Source of the DNA: Archaeoglobaceae archaeon
GTDB taxonomy: Archaea > Halobacteriota > Archaeoglobi > Archaeoglobales > Archaeoglobaceae
Direction: 5' to 3'
DNA: 64,000 nucleotides
Assembly: GCA_025057895.1 (NCBI GenBank)
Contig: JANXEF010000003.1
Span: 21,829 to 85,828 of the forward strand
Part shown: piece after piece, positions 34,908-47,332 of the stretch
How positions within the stretch are numbered: position 1 is the stretch's first letter
How the letters are laid out: each line of letters begins with the position of its first letter
Notes under the pieces: generated by a model
Told to the model about the DNA's origin: nothing
Databases searched by the model: none
What the model saw: the letters and a program-made list of their open reading frames with translations, nothing else
Translations under genes and position numbers: made by a program

Positions 34908-36360
34908 GAATGAAGGATTACAAAAGGTTGTTAAAGGTATCGATGCTATAACAGTTGCAAAGAAATTTTTGGTTCGCGGTTTCAATGTTAGTCCCGAAGC
35001 TGCAAGATTAGTATCTTCTTTTCAAGATCCAGAGCTTTTAATATCTGAGATATGCAAGATTTCAAAGAATAAGTTCATAATCTGTGAAGAAGATGTGATT
35101 ACCGTCATCAAAAACCTCGAAAAAAAGGTATCTCAAAGACTTGAGAGCAAAGTTGCTGAACTCAAAGAAGAAAAAATCAGAATCTTGAAAGATGTGAACA
35201 ATTCTGTGGTAGAAGGTACAATAGAGGATTTTGTGGCTTATTTCAACTCAAGATTTGAAAAATTGAGTGGAATTTTGAGAGGAAGAGTTCAGCAAACAAG
35301 AATAAAGGATATAGGAAGGTTTAGAGGGGAAACCATTAATGTTGTTGGAGTTGTTTCTAATGTTTTCAATAGAAAGGATAACGTCTTGATAGAGCTCGAA
35401 GATCAAACAGGTGTAGTTAATTGCATAGCAATGGGTAAAGCTGCAGAAGTTGCTAAAGAGTTACTCGGAGATGAAGTGATCGCAGTTACGGGTACTTTAA
35501 AAGGTAGCTCGATAATAGTTGATCGAATCGTCTTTCCAGACTGTCCTATAAATGGGGAAAAAAAATCCATAGACTTCGGAATTGTATTCATCTCTGACAC
35601 ACATTTTGGAAGTAAGGGTTTTCTCAAGGAAAAGTGGAAAAATTTCGTTGATTGGCTTAACATGGAGAGTAAAAATGAAGAAATGAATAAAATAGCTGAA
35701 AAAGTAAAATATCTGATTGTTGCTGGAGATATTGTCGATGGAGTTGGAATCTATCCAGAGCAGGAAAAAGAACTTGTTTTGATCGATATATATGAACAAT
35801 ACGAGCTTGCTGCAAGTCATTTTGATGAAATTCGGAAAGATATCCAGATAATAATCTCCCCAGGTAATCACGATGCTGTTCGTCAAGCTGAACCTCAGCC
35901 TTCTTTACCAAAAGAGATTTCAAAAATTTTCTCAGGAAACGTTAAAAGCGTTGGAAACCCCTCACTTCTAGAGCTTGAGGGGTTGAAAATCCTGATTTAC
36001 CATGGTAGAAGCCTCGATGATATCGTTACAAAAATACCAAGAATTAGCTATGAGAATCCACATAAAGCAATGGAAGAATTACTAAAAAGACGTCATTTAA
36101 GCCCCCTATACGGGGGTAAAAGTCCCATAGCACCAGCTAAAGAAGACCACCTTGTGATAGAGGAGATTCCTGACGTTCTTCACAGTGGACATGTTCACAC
36201 CTATGGTGTAGGATTTTACAGAGGCGTGTTTCTTGTGAACTCCTCTACGTGGCAAGCTCAGACTGGTTTTCAGAAAAAGATAAATCTCAACCCTATGCCA
36301 TGCAACGTTGCAGTTTACTTTGGCGATGGAATTTACAGGATAAACTTCAACGGTGGTTAA
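34906..36360 (+). CDS. polD1: Archaeal DNA polymerase II small subunit (DP1)
   Basis: 484 aa from the ATG at 34906; the frame is open further up but that is signal peptidase coding. OB fold at about 140-200 (FRGETINVVGVVSNVFNRKDN). Calcineurin-like 3'-5' exonuclease: SDTHFGS (about 231), AGDIVDG, SPGNHDA, YHGRSLDD and HSGHVHTYG, all metal ligands kept. It pairs with DP2, encoded elsewhere, to form replicative PolD. First gene of an operon with a phosphoribosyltransferase and a nucleoside phosphorylase. Confidence 0.92.
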   Translation: MNEGLQKVVKGIDAITVAKKFLVRGFNVSPEAARLVSSFQDPELLISEICKISKNKFIICEEDVITVIKNLEKKVSQRLESKVAELKEEKIRILKDVNNSVVEGTIEDFVAYFNSRFEKLSGILRGRVQQTRIKDIGRFRGETINVVGVVSNVFNRKDNVLIELEDQTGVVNCIAMGKAAEVAKELLGDEVIAVTGTLKGSSIIVDRIVFPDCPINGEKKSIDFGIVFISDTHFGSKGFLKEKWKNFVDWLNMESKNEEMNKIAEKVKYLIVAGDIVDGVGIYPEQEKELVLIDIYEQYELAASHFDEIRKDIQIIISPGNHDAVRQAEPQPSLPKEISKIFSGNVKSVGNPSLLELEGLKILIYHGRSLDDIVTKIPRISYENPHKAMEELLKRRHLSPLYGGKSPIAPAKEDHLVIEEIPDVLHSGHVHTYGVGFYRGVFLVNSSTWQAQTGFQKKINLNPMPCNVAVYFGDGIYRINFNGG

Positions 36361-36963
36361 ATGAAATTCATGGTATTGAACTGGGATTATGCGGAAAAGC
36401 TTTGCAGAAAGGTTGCAATGCAAGTTCTTGAGGATAAATTTAAACCTGAAAAGATTGTAGCTCTTCCAAAAGGTGGCTGGTTTGCTTCGATGCTGATGAG
36501 CGATTATCTTGGAGTGGATGTTGTCAGTTTAAACTTAAAAGATGATGTGAAGTTCTCTTTTAGAAAAGCTCTTGTCGTTGATGATTTTATAAACACAGGT
36601 AAAACGATTAAAAAAGCAATCGAAAGAATAGAAGGTGAATTTAAGACTTCTGCATTACTAATGTTCCAGAATTCAAATTTTGTACCCGACTATTTAGGCG
36701 AGTATGTCTTTGGAGATATTTGGGTTATTTTTCCATGGAACTTCGTTGAAGATGTCTCCGCCCTGATACTTAATATACTTGAAAAGGGAGAGATGGATAC
36801 TTGGGAAATAAAGAATTTTCTCTCGACAACAGGAATAGACCCAATCAGTGTTGAAATAGCTCAACCAGGAAAAATCGAGGAAGTACTCAGTGTTCTTGAA
36901 AAGAGAAAGATGATTGAAAAATATGAAGATTATGGTAGAACTTTTTGGAGGCTAAGAAAATGA
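36361..36963 (+). CDS. Phosphoribosyltransferase with C-terminal winged-helix-like domain
   Basis: 200 aa. The PRTase part (about 1-130) has IVALPKGGWFASM and the PRPP loop VVDDFINTGKTIKKA. After the core, ILEKGEMDTWEIKNFL to the end reads as a winged helix. It begins directly at the DP1 stop and overlaps the nucleoside phosphorylase gene by four bases, suggesting purine salvage; the base used is not clear. The extra domain may sense a nucleotide or bind nucleic acid. Confidence 0.82.
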   Translation: MKFMVLNWDYAEKLCRKVAMQVLEDKFKPEKIVALPKGGWFASMLMSDYLGVDVVSLNLKDDVKFSFRKALVVDDFINTGKTIKKAIERIEGEFKTSALLMFQNSNFVPDYLGEYVFGDIWVIFPWNFVEDVSALILNILEKGEMDTWEIKNFLSTTGIDPISVEIAQPGKIEEVLSVLEKRKMIEKYEDYGRTFWRLRK

Positions 36964-37676
36964 TAGGTGTTATCGGTGGCACTCATCTACTCGAAACTGG
37001 AATTCTTGAAGATAAAAAAGAATTCGAACTCCAAACTCCTTTTGGAGTAGCAGAAGTCGATTTAGGTTTACTGAGCAGTATTAAAGTTGCACTTATACAG
37101 AGGCATGGCAGAAAAAAAGATAAGCCCCCGCACAAGATCAATCACCGAGCCAATTTTTATGCTCTCAAATCTCTTGGAGTTAGAAGGGTAATTGCGATGG
37201 GTTCTGCTGGATGTCTAAGAGAAGACATAGAAATTCCCGCAATAATGATTCCACACGATTACATCGACTTCTTCAGTGGAACAACTGTTTTCAATGACTC
37301 ATTAATTTACATCACTCCGAGCTTCGATGAAAGAATAAGAAAAGTCCTTATTGAGGCTGCAAGGAGAGTTTCAAGTCTTCCTGTAATCGATAAAGGAGTG
37401 TATTTCCAGACTCGCGGTCCAAGATTGGAAACAAAAGCTGAGATAGCAATGATGAAGAATTTTGCAGATTGCGTTGGGATGACAGCTGGAAGCGAAGCAA
37501 CCGTTGCCAAGGAGCTTGGATTAGAGTACGCTATAATATGCACGATTGATAATTATGCACATGGAATTAAAGGTGTGAATACAAATTACGAAGACATAAT
37601 TAAGAAAGCAAAAGAAAACGCAAAGAACTGCATTGAAATTGTTAAAGAAGCTATAAGAATTCTAAGCAAAATCTGA
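36960..37676 (+). CDS. MTA / 6-oxopurine nucleoside phosphorylase
   Basis: 238 aa from the ATG at 36960. IGVIGGTHL (phosphate loop), IQRHGRKKDKPPHKINHRAN, AMGSAGCLRE, YFQTRGPRLETKAEI, and GMTAGSEATVAKELG identify the MTAP/PNP family. DNYAHGI holds the residue that governs 6-amino versus 6-oxo purines. It could cleave methylthioadenosine, methylthioinosine or inosine; the partner PRTase would reuse the base. Confidence 0.87.
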   Translation: MIGVIGGTHLLETGILEDKKEFELQTPFGVAEVDLGLLSSIKVALIQRHGRKKDKPPHKINHRANFYALKSLGVRRVIAMGSAGCLREDIEIPAIMIPHDYIDFFSGTTVFNDSLIYITPSFDERIRKVLIEAARRVSSLPVIDKGVYFQTRGPRLETKAEIAMMKNFADCVGMTAGSEATVAKELGLEYAIICTIDNYAHGIKGVNTNYEDIIKKAKENAKNCIEIVKEAIRILSKI

Positions 37677-37772
37677 ACTCGTTTTTATATATCACGAACT
37701 AGAAAATCTTCTGAAGTTATTTTTGTCCCTATTTACAGCAAAGCTAAAAATACTGGAAGAATTTTAAATCCT

Positions 37773-38063
37773 ATGAGTCAAGAGGACATTTACAATCCAA
37801 ATAATGAGGGAATGAGAGAAATTCTAAAAGTAATTTCACGAAAAGGTGTGAGAGAAATTCTCAAGTCTTTGCGAACTAATCCTAAGAAATTCTCACAGCT
37901 CATGTTTGAAACCAAACTCAATCCAAGCATAATCGATCGTCATTTGAAAGCTCTAATAAAATTAGGATTAATAATTAAAGATGAGGATAACTATAAGTTA
38001 ACGAATTGTGGTTTTAATGTTTTAAAAATCCTAGATGATCTCTGCCGTACTATGAATCTCTAG
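37773..38063 (+). CDS. Small ArsR/HxlR-like winged-helix protein
   Basis: 96 aa. Winged helix over most of its length: ISRKGVREILKSLRTNPKKFSQLMFETKLNPSIIDRHLKALIK is split as helix, turn and recognition helix, then a short wing EDNYKLTNCG. No sensor domain. An A/T box at about 37742-37751 lies 26 bp before the ATG. Convergent with topA, overlapping by 14 bases. Confidence 0.75.
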   Translation: MSQEDIYNPNNEGMREILKVISRKGVREILKSLRTNPKKFSQLMFETKLNPSIIDRHLKALIKLGLIIKDEDNYKLTNCGFNVLKILDDLCRTMNL

Positions 38064-40010
38064 AGTTACAGATCGGACAAAAACTCCAGAATTTTTTCCT
38101 ACCAACCTTTAGAATTTTAACTCCATGTTCTCTACATGTTTTTGCTGTAACATATAACGAACCTCTTTGGGGTAGAGGTAAAGAGAACTCACATTTCGGA
38201 TAATTCGTGCATCCGATGAATCTCTTCTTCGCTTTTGATCTCCTTATAATGATATCCCCACCACAATTTGGACATCTTCCTATCATCTTGTCCTTTCTTA
38301 CTCCCTCTCTGAGTCTAGAAATCACATTTGAGGTTTCAATTTTGCTGATTATATCACCAAGAATCTTCTTAGATTCTGAAACGACTTCTGATTCCTCTTT
38401 TTTTCCTTCTGCTATCTTATCCATTTCTTTTTCAAGATTTGAAGTCATTTCTGGCAGAGTTATTGTCTCCACTTTCTCTTTGAGAACTTCTAAAACTGAA
38501 AATGCAATTTCTGTTGGTTTGTAGGGATTCCCTTTTATGTAACCTCTACTAAGCAACTTCTTTATTATTTCGTGTCTGGTTGATTTCGTTCCTAAATTGA
38601 ACTTTTCCATGATTTTTATTAGAGAGGCCGGAGTGTATCTTGGCGGTGGTCTTGTCTCTTTTTCTTCGATTCCCTTCTCTTTGATCTTTATTCTATCGCC
38701 AACATGCATTAACGGTAGATCAACTTCATTCGCCTTAGAATACACATAGATCTCTCTCCACCCTAATCTTAGAATTTTTCTACCATTTGCTATGAATTTT
38801 ACACCATTGCTCTCAAGTTCAGCAGACCTCAACTCCCAGATTGCGTTCTCTGAAAGAGTGGCAAGAAATCTCCTAACTATGAGCTCATATATCTTCCACT
38901 CATCTTTTGTCAAATAATCTCTTCTAGCAACTGCAGTAGGATATATTGGCGGATGGTCGGCTGTTTCCTTTTTACCTCTCGATGGTTCAATCGTTTTTTG
39001 ACTTAAAACGATTCTTGCCTCTTTCGCAAAATCACTATCGAGAAAAGCTTCAATTATTTTGACTAACTCGAGAGATTTGGGATAAACCGTGTTATCAGTT
39101 CTCGGATAACTTATGTATCCATTGATGTATAGATTCTCAGCTATGTTCATGGCTAAATGTGGAGACATGAAGTTTGAAGCTTCTCTCAAAAATTCTGTGG
39201 TATTGAAAGGAGTCGGTTTTGCATCAGATTTCCTCTTAACATCAAAATTCTTTACAACTGCGGAATCCATGACTTTTTCTAGAACTTTCCTCGCGGAATC
39301 AAGATCCTTAAATCTTGTAGGATGTTTCGCAATGAATCCAAAATCTGCAAAAATTTCATAGTATTTTTCGACTCTAAAATTCTCGATCTCTGTTTCTCTT
39401 TCAACTATTAACCTCAAAGTAGGAGTTTGGACCCTTCCAACACTTAAAAAATCCTTTCCAAGTCTTCTAGAACTAAGAGAGACGAACCTAGTTAGCACAG
39501 CCCCCCATATTAGGTCGATCTTCTGTCTGGCAAGAGCAGAAAATGCAAGATTGAAGTCAATTTTTTCGGGTTTTGAAAATGCTTTGAGTATTTCGTCTCT
39601 TGTTATCGCACTAAAACGTGCTCTTTCAACTTTAACATTCTTTTTCACACTGTTAACTATTTCGAGAGCCTCAACTCCGATCAATTCTCCTTCTCTATCA
39701 TAGTCTGTGGCTATTGTAACCTTCTCAGCATCCTTCGATAAATCTTTTAGCAGTGAAATTATCTCTTTTTCCTTTTCAACCTTTACAAGCTCAGTTTCGA
39801 TCAGGTCGAGAAGTTTCGTCTTTATCCAATTTCTACACTCTTTTGGAAAATCGAGTTCAACGATGTGCCCTTTCAACCCAACAACGTACGCATTGTTTAA
39901 GGGTGAGTAATAGTAATGAATTTTTCCTTTTTTTAGTATTTTTACATCTTTAAAGAGGATTGAAGCAATTCTAGCTGCGGAATTCTGTTTTTCAGTTATT
40001 ATTATCCAGC

Positions 40011-40014
<4 letters not shown>
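38050..40014 (-). CDS. topA: DNA topoisomerase I (type IA)
   Basis: 654 aa. Toprim TEKQNSAARIAS and DYDREGELIG (about 100), catalytic Tyr in YISYPRTDNT (about 300), ESNLEKEMDKIAEG-like region near 530, and a C-terminal zinc finger set CPNCGG...CTNYPKC with a second CPIC. Relaxes negatively supercoiled DNA. Last gene of a six-gene operon beginning with gatB; it starts inside the KH-protein stop. Confidence 0.93.
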
Positions 40015-42084
<2,070 letters not shown>

Positions 42085-42104
<20 letters not shown>

Positions 42105-43032
42105 TCCATTCAACCTCCTTCTTTCTTATGAATTTAATTAGAGCTGAGATCGCAGAGAATTGCAATAAAATAGAGTAGATCAAAAAACCAAGAACAACTT
42201 TTAATTTAGAGATTTTTTTATAATAATAAATTAAAATTATAGTTGCTAATGGTAAAAGAGGAATTGCTATCATGGGAAAATATGTGACCGTTAACGCGAG
42301 ATACCAAGAAAATCTTACTCTTTTATCTGCCTTTGACATCTCTTTTCTATATCTCCACAGCTGAAGTCCGCCAAAATACCATCTCTTTCTCTGTCTATAG
42401 AAATCTATCCAGCTGATCGGAGCTTGTTCGAAAAAATTACCCTCAACCAACAACGCTCTATAACCTCTTGCATGCATCCTTGTGGCAAAATCTGCATCTT
42501 CAGCTATAGCATCTTCCCTCAATCCTTCGGTAAGAAAATCAAATCTAACAACTCCTATAAGTCCATTAAATTGTTTAAAAGAACTTTTTCTCAAAAGAAA
42601 ATTTATAAACCTATATTCTGCTTCCAAAGTCTCAGATACAAGTGTTGAAGTGTTACAAATGAACCTCCTCGAAGAGGCTATGTAAGCCTTCTCTACCTTT
42701 TGGAGAGCAGAAATACAATTTAAAATTGTTTTTTCATCTGTTCTTGAATCTACATCGAGAATGAGCACATATTCAGGTTTAAAGTCCATTAGATACTTTA
42801 CAGCATCGTTTATAGCACCTGCACGCTTTCCACGCCTTCCGTTTCTTTCTAAAACTTCAACACCCATTTCCCTCGCAATCTTGGCTTTTAAATCATTCTC
42901 TGAATCTTTATCAATAACATAGATGACTTTACAATCTAAGTCATGGATCAAACTTTTTACATGTTCTATGCTTTCTCTAAGCGTTTTCTCGGTCTCAAAT
43001 GGAGCTACTGGCACAACAACAGCAATTCTCAT
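42085..43032 (-). CDS. Membrane glycosyltransferase family 2
   Basis: 315 aa. GT-A fold with DVDSRTD (DxD), EDADFATRM (acid/ED motif) and QRKRW near 225, the QxxRW pattern of processive or membrane-linked GT2 enzymes. Two to three C-terminal hydrophobic segments (about 240-300). Acts on a lipid or surface glycan at the inner face of the membrane. Overlaps gatB by four bases and the exported protein by 20, which may be a client or partner. Confidence 0.87.
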
Positions 43033-44441
43033 CCGAGAATTCTTGCAATTATCTTTGCAGTCTCCTCAGGATCTGCTCTTCCTCTAGTCTTTTTCATAAC
43101 TTGCCCTACAAGGAAATTCAAAGCTTGTTTCTTTCCGTTGTAGTAGTCTTGAACAGCTTTTGGATTCTTTTCTATTACCTCTTTACAGAATTCTTCAATT
43201 TCGTTCTTTGGTATCGCAAACAAACCCTTTTCCAATATTATTTGCTCAATTTGTCCCCCTTTATCGAGTTTTGTCCTTATCACTTCTACCACTCCTTTCT
43301 CCGTTATCTTCTCTTCAATGAAAAGTCTCAACAATTTAGCAAATTCTTCTGGATTGAAAAGATTAAAACAATCGTAAAAACTAAAATCACGATAATTAAG
43401 TTCTCCACGAAGAATATCAACAACCCAAGTTACCGCTAACTTTGGAGAGACTTGCTTTGCAACTTTCTCAAAGTATTCAGCCATTTTTAGATCAAGAATA
43501 AGAACTTTAGCATAATTTTCTGTGATCCCATATTCTCTCCTAAGCCTTTCTCTCTTCTCTTCTGGCATCTCTGGCAAAGTTCCAATGACTTCTCTTACAA
43601 GTTCCTCTGTGTAAATCACAGGTAAATCAGGTTCAGGGAAATATCGATAATCTTGCTCCTCCTCCTTACCCCTAAGAGATACAGTTATCTCCTGCACTTC
43701 GTCAAAATGTCTTGTCTCTCTTAAAACTACTTTTCCTCTCTTCAAAAGATTTTTTTGTCTGAGAATTTCATAGTTAAGAGCTTTTTCAACTCCTTTAAAG
43801 GATGAGATGTTCTTTATCTCTACTCTTGCTCCACCTGCGATGGAGATGTTTGCATCCACTCTCATTGCCCCCTCTAATTCGCCGTTGAATACTTCGAGAT
43901 ATTCTAAAATCATTCTAAGTTTATTAAGAAAAATTCTTGCTTCTTTTGGAGAACTGATCACAGGTTCAGTGACTATTTCGAGCAATGGCATTCCACTTCG
44001 ATTGTAATCTATCAGACAGTAGTTTGCCGTTGTGATCGAGCCCCTGTAAATCAACTTTCCAGGATCTTCCTCGAGATGTATCCTCTTCAAAGAAATTTTC
44101 TTCTCTGTACCATCAGATTCTATTGCTAAGTAACCTCCGAGAGCTAGAGGATGATCATATTGACTAATCTGGAAATTTTTTGGCAAGTCAGGATAAAAGT
44201 AGTTCTTTCTATCAAAGACAATCATTGGCTGTATTGTAGCGTTCAGAGCTATTGCAACCTTTATTCCAGCTTTTATAGCTTCTTTGTTAACAACAGGCAT
44301 TGCTCCCGGCATTCCAAGACAAACAGGACAAACATGAGTATTTGGGGAACTTTTATGATAACTGGTTGAACATGAGCAGAAAAGTTTAGTTCTCAACTTG
44401 TTCAGCTGAGCGTGGACTTCAAGTCCGATGATGACTTCCAT
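43029..44441 (-). CDS. gatB: Asp/Glu-tRNA amidotransferase subunit B
   Basis: 470 aa. [10 protein letters not shown] at the start, [20 protein letters not shown] zinc-site, [10 protein letters not shown], and the C-terminal YqeY-like tail [14 protein letters not shown] are hallmarks. With GatA and GatC it converts Asp-tRNA-Asn or Glu-tRNA-Gln to the amidated forms. A and C subunits are not in the window. An A/T box TTTTTAAAC at 44462-44470 lies 25 bp before the ATG and probably drives the six-gene operon. Confidence 0.95.
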   Translation of the reverse strand: MEVIIGLEVHAQLNKLRTKLFCSCSTSYHKSSPNTHVCPVCLGMPGAMPVVNKEAIKAGIKVAIALNATIQPMIVFDRKNYFYPDLPKNFQISQYDHPLALGGYLAIESDGTEKKISLKRIHLEEDPGKLIYRGSITTANYCLIDYNRSGMPLLEIVTEPVISSPKEARIFLNKLRMILEYLEVFNGELEGAMRVDANISIAGGARVEIKNISSFKGVEKALNYEILRQKNLLKRGKVVLRETRHFDEVQEITVSLRGKEEEQDYRYFPEPDLPVIYTEELVREVIGTLPEMPEEKRERLRREYGITENYAKVLILDLKMAEYFEKVAKQVSPKLAVTWVVDILRGELNYRDFSFYDCFNLFNPEEFAKLLRLFIEEKITEKGVVEVIRTKLDKGGQIEQIILEKGLFAIPKNEIEEFCKEVIEKNPKAVQDYYNGKKQALNFLVGQVMKKTRGRADPEETAKIIARILG

Positions 44442-44461
44442 AGAAAAAAGAGTTGAGCGAT

Positions 44462-44470
44462 GTTTAAAAA
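44462..44470 (-). promoter_or_regulatory. TATA-like box of the gatB-topA operon
   Basis: On the minus strand TTTTTAAAC is centred 25 bp before the gatB ATG, with no SD. Confidence 0.45.
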
Positions 44471-44482
44471 ATTAGCTAAAAA

Positions 44483-45466
44483 TCAAACTTTTAGAACGAT
44501 TCTCTCATAATCTCTTTCAACTTCTTTTAGGAATTCTTCTTCTTTTATCCCCTTCTTATAAGCTAAGAAGGTCATACCTCCAGCTCCTACTCCTTCCTTT
44601 ACAAAACCATCTGCATAAGCTCTAAGCCCAGGATATCTAGATCTCGCAAGCGGGATCTTTGTCACAAAAACTTCGCATGGAGCCAGCGAGAGATCTGCAT
44701 TTTTGTCATTTGCTACAAACTCTGTTGTTACAATGGAAACTTCACAGTCAAGCGATTTTGCAAGATTTGCAATTGCAACCATTTGTGTCCCTCCAGCGAG
44801 TAGAACCCTTCTACATCCGTTTAAGATTCCAAAGATTCCAGCCATAACTGGATCACCAACAGCAGAGATAATTTCTATCGGATCCTTGCTATGAACTCTT
44901 TTCACAGCCTCATCTATGACTTTTCGCTTTAAATCAACCGGATTATCAGGCATACTCGAAGAAACTCTTGGTTCAAATCCAAGCGCTTTTAAAGCTGCTC
45001 CAGCTGTTGTAGTTCCAGCTGGTATACTTTCTCCTACTATTAGAAGACTTGCAAGCTTTGAAAGCTGCTCTCCTAGTATTTTACCGTTCTTTACAACTTT
45101 TTCAACATCTTCTTTCTCCATCGCCCTAAACTTCGCTATATTCTCCCCCACTGGGGCACCGAGAGTTATATGAGGAATCTTAGGCTTGACAATTAGTCCA
45201 GAATCGACGACGAGCAGTGGAATCTTTGTTAGCCTTAGTGCTGTGAAGGTTAAAAGTGCCGGAGTTGGTTTTCCATCTGGAGTTGCTGGAATCGATTCGA
45301 TGCTTATGCATTTTCCATGATAGAGCAACTCAGCATCTGCTGGTGGTGTGTACTTTATTAGTTCTGGATTTGCTCCCGCTACTGTTATACCTGGAATTTC
45401 CGCAGTTTTTGTATTTCCAATCACGAGGATAAACAAAGCCTTTTCTAAATCAAAATTTTTTGACAT
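44483..45466 (-). CDS. UPF0284 / CobT-like phosphoribosyltransferase family protein
   Basis: 327 aa. This archaeal family (TIGR00303) is related to nicotinate-nucleotide:dimethylbenzimidazole phosphoribosyltransferase (CobT). Seen: AEIPGITVAGANPELI, GAPVGENI, GESIPAGTTTAGAALKALG and VLLAGGTQMVAIANLA. A role in activating the lower base of a corrinoid is plausible, since archaea of this type use corrinoid enzymes, but the base is unknown. Separate from the gatB operon by a 41-bp gap. Confidence 0.82.
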   Translation of the reverse strand: MSKNFDLEKALFILVIGNTKTAEIPGITVAGANPELIKYTPPADAELLYHGKCISIESIPATPDGKPTPALLTFTALRLTKIPLLVVDSGLIVKPKIPHITLGAPVGENIAKFRAMEKEDVEKVVKNGKILGEQLSKLASLLIVGESIPAGTTTAGAALKALGFEPRVSSSMPDNPVDLKRKVIDEAVKRVHSKDPIEIISAVGDPVMAGIFGILNGCRRVLLAGGTQMVAIANLAKSLDCEVSIVTTEFVANDKNADLSLAPCEVFVTKIPLARSRYPGLRAYADGFVKEGVGAGGMTFLAYKKGIKEEEFLKEVERDYERIVLKV

Positions 45467-45608
45467 GAGATACAGGTATTCTTAGAGTTTTTATCTCTTT
45501 CTTTTTAATTCTTTTCTGCAACACTAAGATATCAAAATAGCTATTGAGTCTGTTCCCTTTTTGTTATTTAGTTCAACTCAATTTAGTCTGAACAATTCTT
45601 TAAAAGAA

Positions 45609-45681
45609 TGCCGAGGGCGGGATTTGAACCCGCGACCTACGGATTATGAGTCCGTCGCCCCACCAGCTAGGCTACCTCGGC
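45609..45681 (-). tRNA. tRNA-Met (anticodon CAT), probably elongator
   Basis: 73-nt cloverleaf: acceptor GCCGAGG/CCTCGGC, anticodon stem ACGGA/TCCGT with loop CTCATAA, T arm GCGGGTTCAAATCCCGC. It lacks the GGG/CCC anticodon-stem pairs of an initiator, so elongator Met (or Ile2, which uses a modified CAT) is more likely. No intron, no encoded CCA. Confidence 0.9.
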
Positions 45682-45702
45682 TTTGATAATTCTCGGCTCT
45701 CA

Positions 45703-45713
45703 ACTTATAAAGC
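45703..45713 (-). promoter_or_regulatory. TATA box of tRNA-Met
   Basis: GCTTTATAAGT on the minus strand, centred 27 bp before the tRNA 5' end. Confidence 0.55.
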
Positions 45714-45726
45714 TTTTTGGTTAGAA

Positions 45727-45904
45727 TTAACTTCTAATCTCGTAAACCTTTCCTGCCCAGATCAACTTATCAAAGTTTACCCTATCTATAAATCTAAAAG
45801 GATACTCTACCAAGATTTCCTAATTTACAACCTAAAATACACCATTTTAGATTCGCTATAATCATTCTAAACCTTTGTTCATACTTCTTACAGGATTCAT
45901 CGAG
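45727..45904 (-). pseudogene. Possible frameshifted gene remnant
   Basis: Two open frames on the minus strand overlap in different phases. The upstream one (45797-45904) reads SCKKYEQRFRMIIANLKW and on; the downstream one (45730-45819) reads EYPFRFIDRVNFDKLIWAG and ends VYEIRS before TAA. Joined by one frameshift they would give about 58 residues of coding-like composition. No start with promoter geometry was found, so this is either a decayed gene or chance. It fills most of the 291 bases between tRNA-Met and manC. Confidence 0.28.
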
Positions 45905-45972
45905 TTAAAATCAATTTTTTGAATTCAGACGCCTAATTGCGCAATCTTTTTTTAACTGTCCAACAATTTTTT

Positions 45973-47316
45973 ATGATGAAAACGATCATCCTTGCAGGCG
46001 GAAAAGGAACAAGACTTTGGCCTTTGAGCAGAGAGATGATGCCAAAACAATTTCTAAGGTTTTTAGGTGAGTCTCCATTTCAGAAAACGATAAGAAGAGC
46101 TATGTTATTTTCTAAACCAGAAGAAATCTTTATCGTGACAAACAAAGAATACAAGTTTAGAGTTCTCGATGATCTTGAAGACTCTAGAATAGAAATACCC
46201 GAAGAAAACATAATTCTTGAGCCAAAAGGAAAAAACACCTTACCAGCAATTTCTCTTGCAATGAAAAAAGCTGGAAATGGTAAATTTGTAATTCTTCCCT
46301 CAGATCAACTTATAAATGTGAACGAAGAGTACATCAGATCCTTTAGAGTGGCCAAGGAAATGAGTAACAACTTCTTGATCACCTTTGGAATAAAACCCAA
46401 AAAAGCTCACACTGGATATGGCTACATAAAACCCGGAGAGAAGATCAGCGATGCTTTTAAAGTTGAAGAGTTCAAAGAGAAGCCTAACCTAAATTTAGCT
46501 GAAGAATTCGTAAAAAAGGGCTACTATTGGAACAGTGGGATGTTCTTATTCAAGAGAGACATTTTTCTTGAAGAAGTCAGAAGGCATTCACCAGAAATGC
46601 TGAAGATTTTTGAAGAAGGAGAGAAAGCCTATGATTATGTTCCAGACATTTCAGTAGACTATGGAATCCTCGAAAAATCCGATAGGGTTGCAGTGGTTCC
46701 TATGAATGTTGACTGGAGTGATATTGGAAACTTTGATGCTATATACGAAATTCTAACAAAAGATGTTAATGATAATGCGATTTTCGGAGAAGTTCTAACT
46801 TTTAATTCAAGTAGAAACCTCGTGATCGCTGAAAGACTTACAGCGATTTTGGATGTTGAAGATATCATTCTTGTCGATACTGGAGATGCCTTGCTAGTTC
46901 TAAAAAAAGGGAGTTCTGAAAAAGTAAAAGATATCTATAGAATTCTTAAAGAAAAAGGAGATAAAAGGGTAGAAGTACATAGGACGGCATATCGTCCTTG
47001 GGGTAGTTACACTTTACTAGAGGACGGTAGTTACAAGATAAAGAGAATAACAGTTAAACCTGGGAAAAGGCTTAGTTTACAGAGACACTATCATCGTAGC
47101 GAGCATTGGATAGTCGTAAGGGGGACTGCAAAGATAATAGTTGATGGAAAAGAGGTCTTGCTCAGAACAGGAGAAAGTACATTTGTTCCTGCTGGATCCT
47201 TGCACAGAATCGAAAATCCTGGAAAAATATCTCTTGAGATGATTGAGGTACAGATTGGAGAGTATCTTGAAGAGGATGACATCGAGAGATTTGAAGATGA
47301 TTATGGAAGATGCTAA
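45973..47316 (+). CDS. manC: Mannose-1-phosphate guanylyltransferase / mannose-6-phosphate isomerase
   Basis: 447 aa from the ATG at 45973; a TTG start 12 codons up is unneeded, and an A/T box at 45947-45955 lies 22 bp before this ATG. N-terminal nucleotidyltransferase: ILAGGKGTRLWPLSR and PKQFL, FEEKPN-like KEKPNL. C-terminal cupin (about 335-440): RPWGSYTLLEDG, KPGKRLSLQRHYHRSEHW with metal His, and VPAGSLHRIENPG. Makes GDP-mannose for glycolipids and surface glycans. Monocistronic, convergent with tgt. Confidence 0.9.
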   Translation: MMKTIILAGGKGTRLWPLSREMMPKQFLRFLGESPFQKTIRRAMLFSKPEEIFIVTNKEYKFRVLDDLEDSRIEIPEENIILEPKGKNTLPAISLAMKKAGNGKFVILPSDQLINVNEEYIRSFRVAKEMSNNFLITFGIKPKKAHTGYGYIKPGEKISDAFKVEEFKEKPNLNLAEEFVKKGYYWNSGMFLFKRDIFLEEVRRHSPEMLKIFEEGEKAYDYVPDISVDYGILEKSDRVAVVPMNVDWSDIGNFDAIYEILTKDVNDNAIFGEVLTFNSSRNLVIAERLTAILDVEDIILVDTGDALLVLKKGSSEKVKDIYRILKEKGDKRVEVHRTAYRPWGSYTLLEDGSYKIKRITVKPGKRLSLQRHYHRSEHWIVVRGTAKIIVDGKEVLLRTGESTFVPAGSLHRIENPGKISLEMIEVQIGEYLEEDDIERFEDDYGRC

Positions 47317-47332
47317 ATGTTTTTCTACAATT

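Noticed and set aside
45646..45861. Plus-strand open frame of 71 codons
   Set aside because: Starts inside the antisense of tRNA-Met and has no family-like pattern.
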